A DNA stretch of 8,052 nt from Planctomycetaceae bacterium (GTDB lineage Bacteria; Planctomycetota; Planctomycetia; Pirellulales; Pirellulaceae): contig JAKEHX010000330.1 of NCBI GenBank assembly GCA_022614795.1, forward strand, positions 1 through 8,052, in the 5' to 3' direction. Under the pieces are notes generated by a model. It was not told the origin of the DNA, did no database searches, and was given only the letters and a program-made list of their open reading frames with translations. The translations under genes were made by a program, and so were the position numbers. Shown piece after piece: positions 1 through 6,384 of the stretch (the first letter of the stretch is position 1; each line of letters opens with the position of its first letter).

Positions 1-2652
1 GCACCACACTTCCGGGCGGGCGGCGAGGGCCTGAGCTTGCTCGACGACAAACGGGGAGTTCATGAAAAACAGGGCCTGCTGCGGGACCGTGGTCCTCGGG
101 CGGCGGGGCGTGCTCGAATCGGGGCTGGCAATGTCGAACACCCGGAACAAATTGGGCAAATCCTGCCGGTCGATGAAGCCATAAACGGCTCGCCGCGGCG
201 GGTACGGCGACTTGGTCAGCTCGACCGGGCGGCCATGCATCCGCGTGTCGAGGCGGCCAGCCAAAGCGAGCAGCGAGTCGCGGACCGCCTCCAGCTCCAG
301 GCGGCGGCGATTGGCCCGCCACAACAGGCGGTTCTCGGGATCGACCGCGCGGCACTCGAGCCGATCGAAGCTCGCCTGCTGATACGTCGCCGAGGACATG
401 ATCGCACGGTGGAGGTCCTTGAGCGACCAATCGTTTTCGAGCAGCTCGTCGGCGAGCCAGTCGAGCAGCTCCGGATGGCTCGGCGGCGCGCAGCGGACGC
501 CAAAATCGCTGGGCGTGAGCACCAGCGGCTCGCCGAAGTGGTGCATCCACAGGCGATTGACGATGACGCGGCGGGCCAGCGGGTTGTCCGGGGCGACGAT
601 CTTCTGGGCCAATTCCAAGCGGCCGCTGCCGCTGGCGAAAGGCGCCCGCTCGGACTCGGACATGATCAAGAGAAACTGCCGCGGCACTTGCTTGCCGGGC
701 CGCGCCGGGTTGCCGCGGATGAAGACGCGCGGATCGGTCGGCTGCGGGTTATCGACGAGCGACATGGCCCGCGGCGGGGCCAGCGGCGAGGTCGCCTGGA
801 ATGATTCGACTTTCTTCTGCAACTCGGTGTATTTGTTGCGGTCGGCCCGGTTAAGATATTGCCGGACGTCGCTGCGGTCGATGTCTGTAGGGGAATCCTT
901 GCCGAGCAGAAAATCGGCCAGCTGCCGCGTTTCGGGCGGCAGTTTCGCCAGCGCCTCGCTATTGGCCCCGGCCGCTTTCCACTGGTCGAAAGCATCGGTC
1001 AGGAGCTTGCCGTAGATGCGGGCCACATCGAGCCGGGTGGCTGGCACATCCGCGGCCAAGGCGGCTTTCACCAGCGGATTGAGCTGGCCGGGATCGCAGC
1101 CGGCGGTCTTTTCCTGAAATTTCGCGAGCACCGGCGCGGCCCGCTCTGGAAAATTCTCGCTGGGCAGCTTGATCAGCTCGCTCCACGGAGAGAGCACGGG
1201 GTGATCGGCCTGGGCGTGCTCGTCGAGATAGCGCTGCCACCGCTGGATCATTCGCGGCCGCAGGTCTTTGGGGTCGAGCGAGAGGAACGGCAGCTTGGCC
1301 AAGAGCGTGCTTTGCGTGCCGGCGGCGACGCGGGCCAGGTAATCGGCAGACTGGCGGCGGGTCTGTTCGAGAAACTCGACGTGCTTCTCGGCCGCGAAGG
1401 CGTCTGCCTCTCCGCGCAGCTTGCCCAGCTCCTCTTCGAATTTGCGGAATTCTTCGGAATCTTCGCGCGGCCCCAAGAGCGGCAGCTCCCCGGGGGGCGA
1501 CGCGCTCGCAAAGACGCCATACAGCGAGTAGTAATCCTCGGTCGGAATCGCGTCGTACTTGTGATCGTGGCAGCGGGCACAAGCCACCGTCAGGCCCAAG
1601 AGGCCGCGGGTCGTGGCGTCGATCTGATCGTCGATGTCGTCCTGGGTGTTGTTGAACTTGCGGCCGGTTGTGAGGAACCCCAAGGCGGCGAGAGACGATT
1701 TGTCTTCGCCGATCGGCAGGCGGTCGGCGGCCAACTGCTCGGTCACGAACTGGTCGTACGGCAAATCGGCGTTAAGCGCGCGGATGACGTAGTCGCGGTA
1801 GGTATAGGCATAAGGAAAGCGCCGCTCCTGGGCGAAGGCGTAGCCCTTGGTGTCGGCATAGCGGGCTACGTCGAGCCAATGCCGGCCCCAGCGCTCGCCA
1901 TAATGAGGCGACGACAGCAGGCGGTCGATCAGCCGCTCGTAGGCATCGGGAGCCGAATCGGCGGCAAAAGCTTCCACATCCTCGGGCGTCGGCGGCAGGC
2001 CGACGAGGTCGTAGGTCGCGCGGCGAATCAGCGTGCGGCGGTCGGCGGCGGGAGAAGGGCTCAGGCCGGCGGCCTCGAGGCGCGAGGCAATGAAGGCGTC
2101 GATTCCATTTAGGATGACCCGCTGCTGCGGGTGCCCCGATTTAGGATTTATGATTTGCGGCAGAGGCGGACGAGTCACCGGTTGATAGGCCCAGTGGGTG
2201 GCGCGGTGGTCGGGAACGCGGTCGGCGGCCAAGAGTGTAGTAAAATCGGCGTAGCTTTCGGCGGGCCAAGGGAGTCCTTGGCGGATCCAGTCGGTCAGGA
2301 TCGCGATTTGTTCGGCAGGCAGCCTGCCATCGGGCGGCATATGAATGTCGCCCGTGTGATTGATCGCTTTTACGAGCAGGCTCCGGTCGGGCTCACGGGG
2401 AACCACTGCCCGCTCGCCGCTATCGCCCCCTTCCAGCGCGGCCTGACGCGAATCCAGCCGCAAGCCGGACTCGGCCTTTTTCGGCCCGTGGCAGTCGAGG
2501 CACGAGGCGGCCAGGATCGGACGAACCTTGTCCTCGAAGAATTTCTCCTGTTCGGGCGTGATGACGGGCGCGGCCGGAGTCCGCGGCTCCGCGGCCAAGG
2601 CGATGCCCGAGGCGAAAGAAAAAACTAGCGCGCATAAGAGGCGAGCGGGCAT
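1..2652 (-). CDS. Exported planctomycete cytochrome-c-like protein, PSCyt1-DUF1549-DUF1553 (C-terminus cut by window edge)
   Basis: The reading frame is open for 884 codons from the ATG at 2652 to the left edge, so the C-terminus (perhaps 100-150 residues, judged from family length) is missing. Residues 1-21 look like a Sec signal peptide: Arg4, a hydrophobic core, then ALAA before Glu22. A PSCyt1-type haem motif CLDCH lies at 51-55. The DUF1549 (PSCyt2) domain spans about 182-385, with RRATYDLVGLPPTP at 210-223 and a second haem motif, CARCHDHK, at 358-365. A helical, charged stretch follows. DUF1553 (PSD1) starts near 625, with RGNP at 646-649, VPRQFL soon after, NRLWMHHFG near 699-707, and QALFFMNSPFV close to the edge. 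The family is known mainly from Planctomycetota as exported proteins, often beside a DUF1501 gene. The molecular function is not settled; haem-dependent polysaccharide or sulfatide breakdown has been suggested. The ATG is chosen because it gives the signal peptide; only a weak GAG precedes it. No frameshift seen. Confidence 0.95.
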   Translation of the reverse strand, partial: MPARLLCALVFSFASGIALAAEPRTPAAPVITPEQEKFFEDKVRPILAASCLDCHGPKKAESGLRLDSRQAALEGGDSGERAVVPREPDRSLLVKAINHTGDIHMPPDGRLPAEQIAILTDWIRQGLPWPAESYADFTTLLAADRVPDHRATHWAYQPVTRPPLPQIINPKSGHPQQRVILNGIDAFIASRLEAAGLSPSPAADRRTLIRRATYDLVGLPPTPEDVEAFAADSAPDAYERLIDRLLSSPHYGERWGRHWLDVARYADTKGYAFAQERRFPYAYTYRDYVIRALNADLPYDQFVTEQLAADRLPIGEDKSSLAALGFLTTGRKFNNTQDDIDDQIDATTRGLLGLTVACARCHDHKYDAIPTEDYYSLYGVFASASPPGELPLLGPREDSEEFRKFEEELGKLRGEADAFAAEKHVEFLEQTRRQSADYLARVAAGTQSTLLAKLPFLSLDPKDLRPRMIQRWQRYLDEHAQADHPVLSPWSELIKLPSENFPERAAPVLAKFQEKTAGCDPGQLNPLVKAALAADVPATRLDVARIYGKLLTDAFDQWKAAGANSEALAKLPPETRQLADFLLGKDSPTDIDRSDVRQYLNRADRNKYTELQKKVESFQATSPLAPPRAMSLVDNPQPTDPRVFIRGNPARPGKQVPRQFLLIMSESERAPFASGSGRLELAQKIVAPDNPLARRVIVNRLWMHHFGEPLVLTPSDFGVRCAPPSHPELLDWLADELLENDWSLKDLHRAIMSSATYQQASFDRLECRAVDPENRLLWRANRRRLELEAVRDSLLALAGRLDTRMHGRPVELTKSPYPPRRAVYGFIDRQDLPNLFRVFDIASPDSSTPRRPRTTVPQQALFFMNSPFVVEQAQALAARPEVWC

Positions 2653-2675
2653 GCACTTCTCAGGCGGGAGGACCG

Positions 2676-2765
2676 GGTTACGTTCGGCCTTTGGCTCAGG
2701 TTACGTTCGGCCTTTGGCTCAGGTTACGTGTGGCCTTCGGCTCAGTTACATGCGGCCTTCGGCCA
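2676..2765. repeat. Four tandem copies of a 23-bp repeat
   Basis: The plus-strand unit is GGTTACGTTCGGCCTTTGGC followed by TCA. Copies lie at 2676-2698, 2699-2721, 2722-2744 and about 2745-2765. The first two are identical. The third changes TTCGGCCTTTGG to TGTGGCCTTCGG. The fourth has lost a leading base and reads TACATGCGGCCTTCGGCCA. Each unit carries a small inverted repeat, GCC-TTT-GGC or GGCC-TTC-GGCC. The array starts 24 bases upstream of the cytochrome ATG, so it is probably transcribed in that gene's 5' leader, where each unit reads as a GCC-RAA-GGC mini-hairpin. Function unknown. Confidence 0.85.
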
Positions 2766-2888
2766 GGCGGGAGACGCCGCAAGCGTCCGACTTCAGTAGA
2801 AATCATCGCCCGCGGTCTGGCAACCCAAAATCAGCCGCGACTTGACCGTGATTCAACCGGCGGCAAAGCCAGGCCAATTCCTCAGGAC

Positions 2889-3030
2889 GAATGACGAAAT
2901 GCAAATGACGAATGAATGACGAAGGTCGAAGGACGAGGGGCACTTCTGCTACGATGCAGCATTCGGGCTAGACTCGTCACTTGACATTCTGACCTTGATT
3001 CGTCATTTGACTTTCGACATTCGACATTTG
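2889..3030. repeat. Long imperfect inverted repeat of ATGACGAA-type words
   Basis: The left arm holds three copies of ATGACGAA, at 2891-2898, 2905-2912 and 2916-2923. The right arm holds the complement TTCGTCAT at 2999-3006 and variants TTCGACAT at 3013-3020 and 3020-3027. The best pairing is CAAATGACGAAT (2902-2913) with ATTCGTCATTTG (2998-3009), 12 of 12 bases, extended by AAGGTC (2922-2927) with GACCTT (2991-2996) across an 8-base bulge. The loop is about 63 bases. The right arm ends some 9 bases before the GTG start of the response regulator. It resembles a dispersed intergenic element rather than an operator; no transposase or target-site duplication was seen. Confidence 0.7.
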
Positions 3031-3038
3031 GTCCATCC

Positions 3039-3779
3039 GTGTCCTCCCCCAAGCACATCCTGGTCGTCGAAGACGAGCGGCATCTGGCCGTGGGGATCAA
3101 GTTCAATTTGGAGGCCGAAGGCTATCGTGTGACCGCCGTCGGCGACGGGCCCGCCGCACTCCGCGAGCTTGAGGAGACCGACGACGAGATCGACCTCGTG
3201 ATCCTCGACATCATGCTCCCCGGTATGAGCGGCTATACGGTCTGCGAGGCGCTTCGCGAGCGCGGCAACGATGTGCCGATCCTCATTCTCTCGGCCCGCA
3301 CGCTCTCGGAAGACCGCACGCGGGGTTTCAACGTCGGCGCCAATCAATATCTCTCCAAGCCGTTCGACCTCGACGAGCTATTGAGCCGGGTGAACAACCT
3401 GCTCACGCACTACACGCGGCGGCACCAGTCGCCGCGTCCGGCGCCCACCAAGCTCGCCGCGTATGAATTCGGCACTGCCAAGATCGACTTTTCGCAGTAT
3501 GCCCTGACCGTCGCCGGCAAGCCGGTGCAGCTTACCAAGCGCGAGTGGGAGCTGCTCGCGTTTTTCGTGGAGAACGAGGGGCGGCTGGTTACGCGCCAGG
3601 AAATTCTCGAGCAGGTCTGGCAGATGCCCGGGCACATCAACACCCGGGCGCCCGACCAGTTCATTGTGCGGCTGCGAAAGATATTTGAGGAGGACCCGAC
3701 CAATCCGCGGCACTTCCTGACGATCCGCGATTTGGGCTACCGGTTTATCTCGCGGCCGGATGAGCCGGAGGCAGCGTGA
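3039..3779 (+). CDS. OmpR/PhoB-family response regulator transcription factor
   Basis: This 246-residue protein has the usual two-domain length. The receiver domain spans about 5-122: acidic pocket Glu11/Asp12, phospho-acceptor Asp57 in LVILDIMLPGMSG, switch Ser85, Tyr104, and Lys107 in SKPF. A short linker rich in Pro, Arg and Ser follows. The winged-helix DNA-binding domain lies at about 143-240, with QLTKREWELL at 164-173 and the wing TIRDLGYRF at 228-236. Phosphorylation by a sensor kinase would control binding to target promoters. No histidine kinase gene is next to it on either side, so it is an orphan here and its signal and targets cannot be read. The GTG start at 3039 is chosen because an in-frame TGA lies upstream at 2982-2984, no in-frame ATG intervenes, and the receiver domain begins at once. 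There is no recognisable Shine-Dalgarno sequence. Confidence 0.95.
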   Translation: MSSPKHILVVEDERHLAVGIKFNLEAEGYRVTAVGDGPAALRELEETDDEIDLVILDIMLPGMSGYTVCEALRERGNDVPILILSARTLSEDRTRGFNVGANQYLSKPFDLDELLSRVNNLLTHYTRRHQSPRPAPTKLAAYEFGTAKIDFSQYALTVAGKPVQLTKREWELLAFFVENEGRLVTRQEILEQVWQMPGHINTRAPDQFIVRLRKIFEEDPTNPRHFLTIRDLGYRFISRPDEPEAA

Positions 3780-3781
3780 CG

Positions 3782-3823
3782 GGCAGCCGAGCGTGCCTGC
3801 TACAGGCAGGCTGGAAGCCTGCC
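3782..3823. repeat. REP-like element copy 1 with compact GGA-loop hairpin
   Basis: The stem GGCAGGCT (3805-3812) pairs perfectly with AGCCTGCC (3816-3823) around a GGA loop. An overlapping alternative stem, TGCCTG (3794-3799) with CAGGCA (3803-3808), would compete with it. The segment 3782-3805 aligns with 3909-3933 at about 20 of 25 positions, including a shared GTGCCT(G/A)CTACAG. It begins three bases after the response-regulator stop codon and could end that transcript, but no T-run follows, so intrinsic termination is only a guess. Confidence 0.65.
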
Positions 3824-3880
3824 CACTTGCACTGCTAGCACCCCGGTGAATCTACGTTTGTCGAATGGCCCGGGCCGGGT

Positions 3881-3933
3881 ACACTCCGCGCTGTCGAGTA
3901 CGCCAAACGGCACACGGAGTGTGCCTACTACAG
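3881..3933. repeat. REP-like element copy 2 with GGA-loop hairpin
   Basis: GGCACAC (3909-3915) pairs perfectly with GTGTGCC (3919-3925) around a GGA loop. A second option pairs ACACTCCG (3881-3888) with CGGAGTGT (3915-3922), so two exclusive folds are possible. The tail TACTACAG matches the tail of copy 1. The element ends 16 bases before the TTG start of the lipoprotein gene, within its probable leader. From memory, sequences like this recur in planctomycete intergenic DNA; that was not checked. Confidence 0.6.
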
Positions 3934-3949
3934 TGCGGGAGTCAGCATT

Positions 3950-4813
3950 TTGCCAGTCGCACGTTGGACGTTCGCCCCTTGCCTCGCCTTCGGCTTGCTG
4001 CTGGCCGGATGCGGACTGAACAAGTCGCGGCTGGCGACCGAACAGCTCGTCGTCTCGGACGCGGTGGACCGGGCCGTGGCGGAGATCGATTTCACGCCGC
4101 TCTCGGGACGCAAGGTCTATTTCGATACCAAGTACCTCGATGGCGTGAAGCTCTCGCCGGCCGGGAACATCGAATACGTCGTCAGCTCGCTCCGGCAGCA
4201 GATGGCGGCTTACGACCTGCGGCTGCAGGAGAAGCCGGAGCAGGCGGAATTCATCGTCGAGGCCCGGGTGGGAGTGATGGCCAATGACGGACACGAGGTG
4301 ACGTACGGCATTCCAGGGAGCGCGGCGATGACGACGGCGTCGGTCTTTCTGACGTCGCCCGTGGCGGCTCCAGCGATGCCCGAGCTGTCGCTGGGACGGC
4401 GGAACCATCAGCAGGGAACGGCCAAGATCGGCCTGTTCGCATACGACCGCCAGACCCGCGAGCCGGTCTGGCAATCGGGGCTGGCCAAGGGAGCCAGCCG
4501 GGCCCGCGACCTGTGGCTGTTTGGCCTGGGTCCGTTCGAGAACCGTGGACCGGTGCGGCGGACGGCCGGCAGGAGCGGCAAGAACAAGCAGGAGATCGGC
4601 GTTTCGAACCACGCTTCCGATCCGCTCGATTCGTATGCGGGCTCGGTTGTGTTCGAGCGGGCCGTGAAGCGCGACGCCCCGCAGCCTGAAAGCGACTCGC
4701 CCGTGCAGCCGGCCGCTCACCACGATCCAGCCGCCAGCGAACTAGCCCCCAGCGAGCCGGCGAAGCTCGATCATCAGAACGTCCCGCTAAAACCGGCGGC
4801 AGGTGCCCCGTGA
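3950..4813 (+). CDS. Planctomycete lipoprotein, probably DUF6655 family
   Basis: This 287-residue protein starts with a short basic N-terminus (Arg5), a hydrophobic core and the lipobox LAGC, with the lipidated cysteine at 21. It should be exported and anchored in a membrane. The body, about 25-240, includes TEQLVVSDAVDRAV at 30-43, EFIVEARVGVM at 100-110, GHEVTYGIPGS at 114-124, PELSLGRRN at 144-152 and REPVWQSG at 170-177. From memory these resemble the DUF6655 family; the function is unknown and the family name needs a profile search. The tail from about 242 is rich in Pro, Ala and Ser and looks disordered. The start is a TTG with no clear ribosome binding site; no in-frame ATG or GTG was seen just upstream, and the TTG gives a proper signal sequence. 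Its stop overlaps the next gene by 4 bases, so the two are probably translationally coupled. Confidence 0.85.
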   Translation: MPVARWTFAPCLAFGLLLAGCGLNKSRLATEQLVVSDAVDRAVAEIDFTPLSGRKVYFDTKYLDGVKLSPAGNIEYVVSSLRQQMAAYDLRLQEKPEQAEFIVEARVGVMANDGHEVTYGIPGSAAMTTASVFLTSPVAAPAMPELSLGRRNHQQGTAKIGLFAYDRQTREPVWQSGLAKGASRARDLWLFGLGPFENRGPVRRTAGRSGKNKQEIGVSNHASDPLDSYAGSVVFERAVKRDAPQPESDSPVQPAAHHDPAASELAPSEPAKLDHQNVPLKPAAGAP

Positions 4814-5886
4814 ATCAGTCCGTGCAACCACGACAGCCCCTTGGCGAGCGGCCGCGGATTTTGATCACGCGGCTGTCGGCGATCGGCGACTGCGTGCAGA
4901 CGCTGCCGGTGGCAACGGCCCTCCGCGAGCATTTCCCGCGGGCGATGATTGCCTGGGCGGTCGAGTCGGCCGCGGCGCCGCTGGTGGCGGCCAACCGGGC
5001 AGTCGATCGCGTGGTGGTGGTGCCCAAACGAATGCTCGCGTCGCCGGCCGCGATGTGGCGCGTGCGGCGCGACCTCGCCCCGCTGGCGATCGAGATCGCT
5101 ATCGATCCGCAAGGTCTCAGCAAAAGCTCGGCGATCGGCTGGCTCTCGGGAGCGCGGCGGCGAATCGGGTTTGCCAGTCCACAGGGGCGCGAGATCAGCC
5201 CCTGGCTCAATAACCAGCAGGTCCAGCCGCGGGCGGCGCACATGGTCGATCGGTATCTGGAGCTGCTCGCTCCGCTGGGGATCAAGCCAGCGGCGCCGCG
5301 CTTCGGCATCGAGATCGATCCGCAGGCCGAGCGGGCCATCGCGCCGTTTGTCGCGCGGCGCGAACTGGCCGACGGTTTTGCGGTGATCAATCCGGGCGCG
5401 GGCTGGGATTCGAAGCGCTGGCCGCTAGCGCGGTTTGCTGCGGTGGCCCAGTGGCTCGGCCAGCAGCACGGTCTGGTCTCGGTGGTCGTGTGGGGAGGCG
5501 AGCGCGAGCGGGCCGCGGCTTGCGACGTGGTTGCGGGCGCGGCCGGCCACGCCATGCTCGCCCCGCCGACGTCGCTCCTGGAATTGGCGGCCCTGGTCCA
5601 GCAGGCCCGGCTGATGGTGGCAAGCGACACGGGGCCACTTCACCTGGCGGCCGCAATTGGAACGCCGTGCGTGGGGATCTTTGGCTCGACGCGGCGGGAA
5701 GCGTGCGGGCCATATGGCGCCGGCAACATCGCCGTTCAAGAGGCCTTCGACGGCGCATCGGGGCGCAAGTTGCCGGGGGCGGATAATTGGGCGATGCGGC
5801 GGGTCCGCGTGGAGATAGTGACGGAGGCGTGCGCCGGCATTCTGCGGCCAGCGGCCTCGCGAATGCCAGCTGTTGTCGCTGGATAG
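4810..5886 (+). CDS. Family 9 glycosyltransferase (ADP-heptose:LPS heptosyltransferase-like)
   Basis: This 358-residue protein is of normal length for GT9. Enzymes of this GT-B family transfer a heptose or related sugar from a nucleotide donor to a lipopolysaccharide core, on the cytoplasmic side of the inner membrane. The N-terminal half opens with ILITRLSAIGDCVQTLP at 17-33; Asp27 aligns by motif with the catalytic Asp13 of E. coli WaaC. The C-terminal half has NPGAGWDSKRWP at 194-205, with Lys202 in the place of the donor-phosphate lysine, then the donor-binding signature SDTGPLHLAAAIGTP at 272-286 and GIFGST at 289-294. The GTG start overlaps the upstream lipoprotein stop (GTGA), which suggests one transcript and an envelope role for both. 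Acceptor and exact sugar cannot be told from sequence, so no waa/rfa symbol is given. Confidence 0.93.
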   Translation: MNQSVQPRQPLGERPRILITRLSAIGDCVQTLPVATALREHFPRAMIAWAVESAAAPLVAANRAVDRVVVVPKRMLASPAAMWRVRRDLAPLAIEIAIDPQGLSKSSAIGWLSGARRRIGFASPQGREISPWLNNQQVQPRAAHMVDRYLELLAPLGIKPAAPRFGIEIDPQAERAIAPFVARRELADGFAVINPGAGWDSKRWPLARFAAVAQWLGQQHGLVSVVVWGGERERAAACDVVAGAAGHAMLAPPTSLLELAALVQQARLMVASDTGPLHLAAAIGTPCVGIFGSTRREACGPYGAGNIAVQEAFDGASGRKLPGADNWAMRRVRVEIVTEACAGILRPAASRMPAVVAG

Positions 5887-5902
5887 CCGGACAGAGTTCC
5901 GG
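5887..5902. terminator. Possible weak hairpin between convergent genes
   Basis: CCGGA (5887-5891) pairs with TCCGG (5898-5902) around a six-base loop, just after the glycosyltransferase stop and before the convergent end of the copper protein gene. The stem is GC-rich but short, and no T-run follows on either strand, so this may not be a real terminator. Confidence 0.25.
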
Positions 5903-5924
5903 CGCCGCCCCGCAGCAGAGAGTC

Positions 5925-6287
5925 CTACTCCACGACGATCTTGCCCTTCATTGGTCCGTGAAACTCGCAGTGATAGAGGAACGTGCCGGCATTGTTGCAG
6001 TTTATGATGGCTTCCTGACCCATTTTGACTGTGCCAGTGTTGAACGATTTCTTGAGGTTTGTCTGGTCATCGGCCGTCGCCGTGTGGGTTCCGCCTTCAC
6101 CGACCCATTTCACCTGGTCGCCCACTTTTACCTTCACTTCCGCCGGTTCGAACGTGTTGTTGCCCTTCATCTTGACAGTGTGGACGGTCGCTCGAACTTC
6201 CTGGCCGCTACTGTCATCGACGCCACTCGACACCGCCAGCAAAACTGCCGCCGCAGAAGCGAGTGCCAATACCAGAACTGTCCGCAT
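5925..6287 (-). CDS. Exported plastocyanin/azurin-like blue copper protein
   Basis: This 120-residue cupredoxin would act as a small electron carrier outside the cytoplasmic membrane. Residues 1-20 form a signal peptide: Arg2, then a long Ala/Leu/Val core. The mature part has the plastocyanin pattern NTFEPAEVKVKVGDQVKW at 44-61, a first type 1 copper ligand His68 in GTHTA, and the C-terminal cluster YHCEFHGPM at 105-113 supplying Cys107, His110 and Met113. The set His-Cys-His-Met is complete, so copper binding is expected. The ATG at 6287 is preferred over one 51 bases upstream because GGAG sits 7 bases before it and because the signal peptide starts there. It follows the multicopper oxidase gene on the same strand after 97 bases, so it may pass electrons to or from that enzyme. 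Which way, and with what partner, is inference. Confidence 0.93.
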   Translation of the reverse strand: MRTVLVLALASAAAVLLAVSSGVDDSSGQEVRATVHTVKMKGNNTFEPAEVKVKVGDQVKWVGEGGTHTATADDQTNLKKSFNTGTVKMGQEAIINCNNAGTFLYHCEFHGPMKGKIVVE

Positions 6288-6292
6288 GGTCG

Positions 6293-6300
6293 ATCTCCTA
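6293..6300 (-). promoter_or_regulatory. Strong Shine-Dalgarno site of the blue copper protein gene
   Basis: The minus strand reads TAGGAGAT here, with GGAG at 6298-6295 and a 7-base spacer to the ATG at 6287. It decides the start of the cupredoxin. It is the clearest ribosome binding site in the window; the other starts visible have weak sites or none. Confidence 0.8.
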
Positions 6301-6384
6301 AGCACTAGTGGAACTGAACATAAACGATCCTCGGGCACGTCCCGAAGTTCGCCGCACCCTTAGGAATCTGTGCCAGCACCCTAA

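Larger units (their letters stand above)
2653..3038. other. Divergent intergenic spacer, repeat-rich
   Basis: This 386-base spacer separates the divergent cytochrome and response-regulator genes, so it should hold both promoters. It contains a four-copy tandem repeat next to the cytochrome start and a long imperfect inverted repeat next to the regulator start, both listed separately. The middle part, about 2766-2888, shows no recognisable gene, RNA or operator. No convincing -35/-10 pair was found on either strand. The short open frames here are mostly translations of the repeats and have no coding signature. Confidence 0.7.

Noticed and set aside
859..2112. A 417-codon open frame on the plus strand, and another at 37-804
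   Set aside because: Both are antisense to the cytochrome gene, whose minus-strand frame has clear domains and two haem motifs. The plus-strand products are Arg/Gly/Ala-rich with no recognisable domain, as expected for shadow frames in GC-rich DNA.
2676..2765. CRISPR array
   Set aside because: The 23-bp units abut with no spacers between them, and no cas gene is present. It is a plain tandem repeat.
2981..3009. Sigma-70 promoter for the response regulator based on a perfect TTGACA at 2981-2986
   Set aside because: No acceptable -10 hexamer lies 15-18 bases downstream. The TTGACA falls among TGACAT-type repeat words, so it is probably coincidental.
3800..4723. A 307-codon open frame on the minus strand
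   Set aside because: It is antisense to the lipoprotein gene, which has a lipobox and family-like motifs. The minus-strand product is low-complexity and shows no domain.
4815..5630. A 271-codon open frame on the minus strand
   Set aside because: It lies wholly opposite the GT9 gene, whose catalytic and donor-binding motifs are clear.
5787..6308. A 173-codon open frame on the plus strand
   Set aside because: It is antisense to the blue copper gene and overlaps the end of the GT9 gene. No domain is visible, whereas the minus strand has a full ligand set and a good ribosome binding site.
6288..6338. An upstream ATG at 6338 as the start of the blue copper protein
   Set aside because: It would add 17 residues before an otherwise normal signal peptide, and the strong GGAG lies just before the inner ATG at 6287.
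6350..6376. Sigma-54 promoter upstream of the blue copper gene, suggested by TGGCAC on the minus strand
   Set aside because: The required GC is not found at the fixed spacing after GG (GG-N10-GC), so the match is incomplete.
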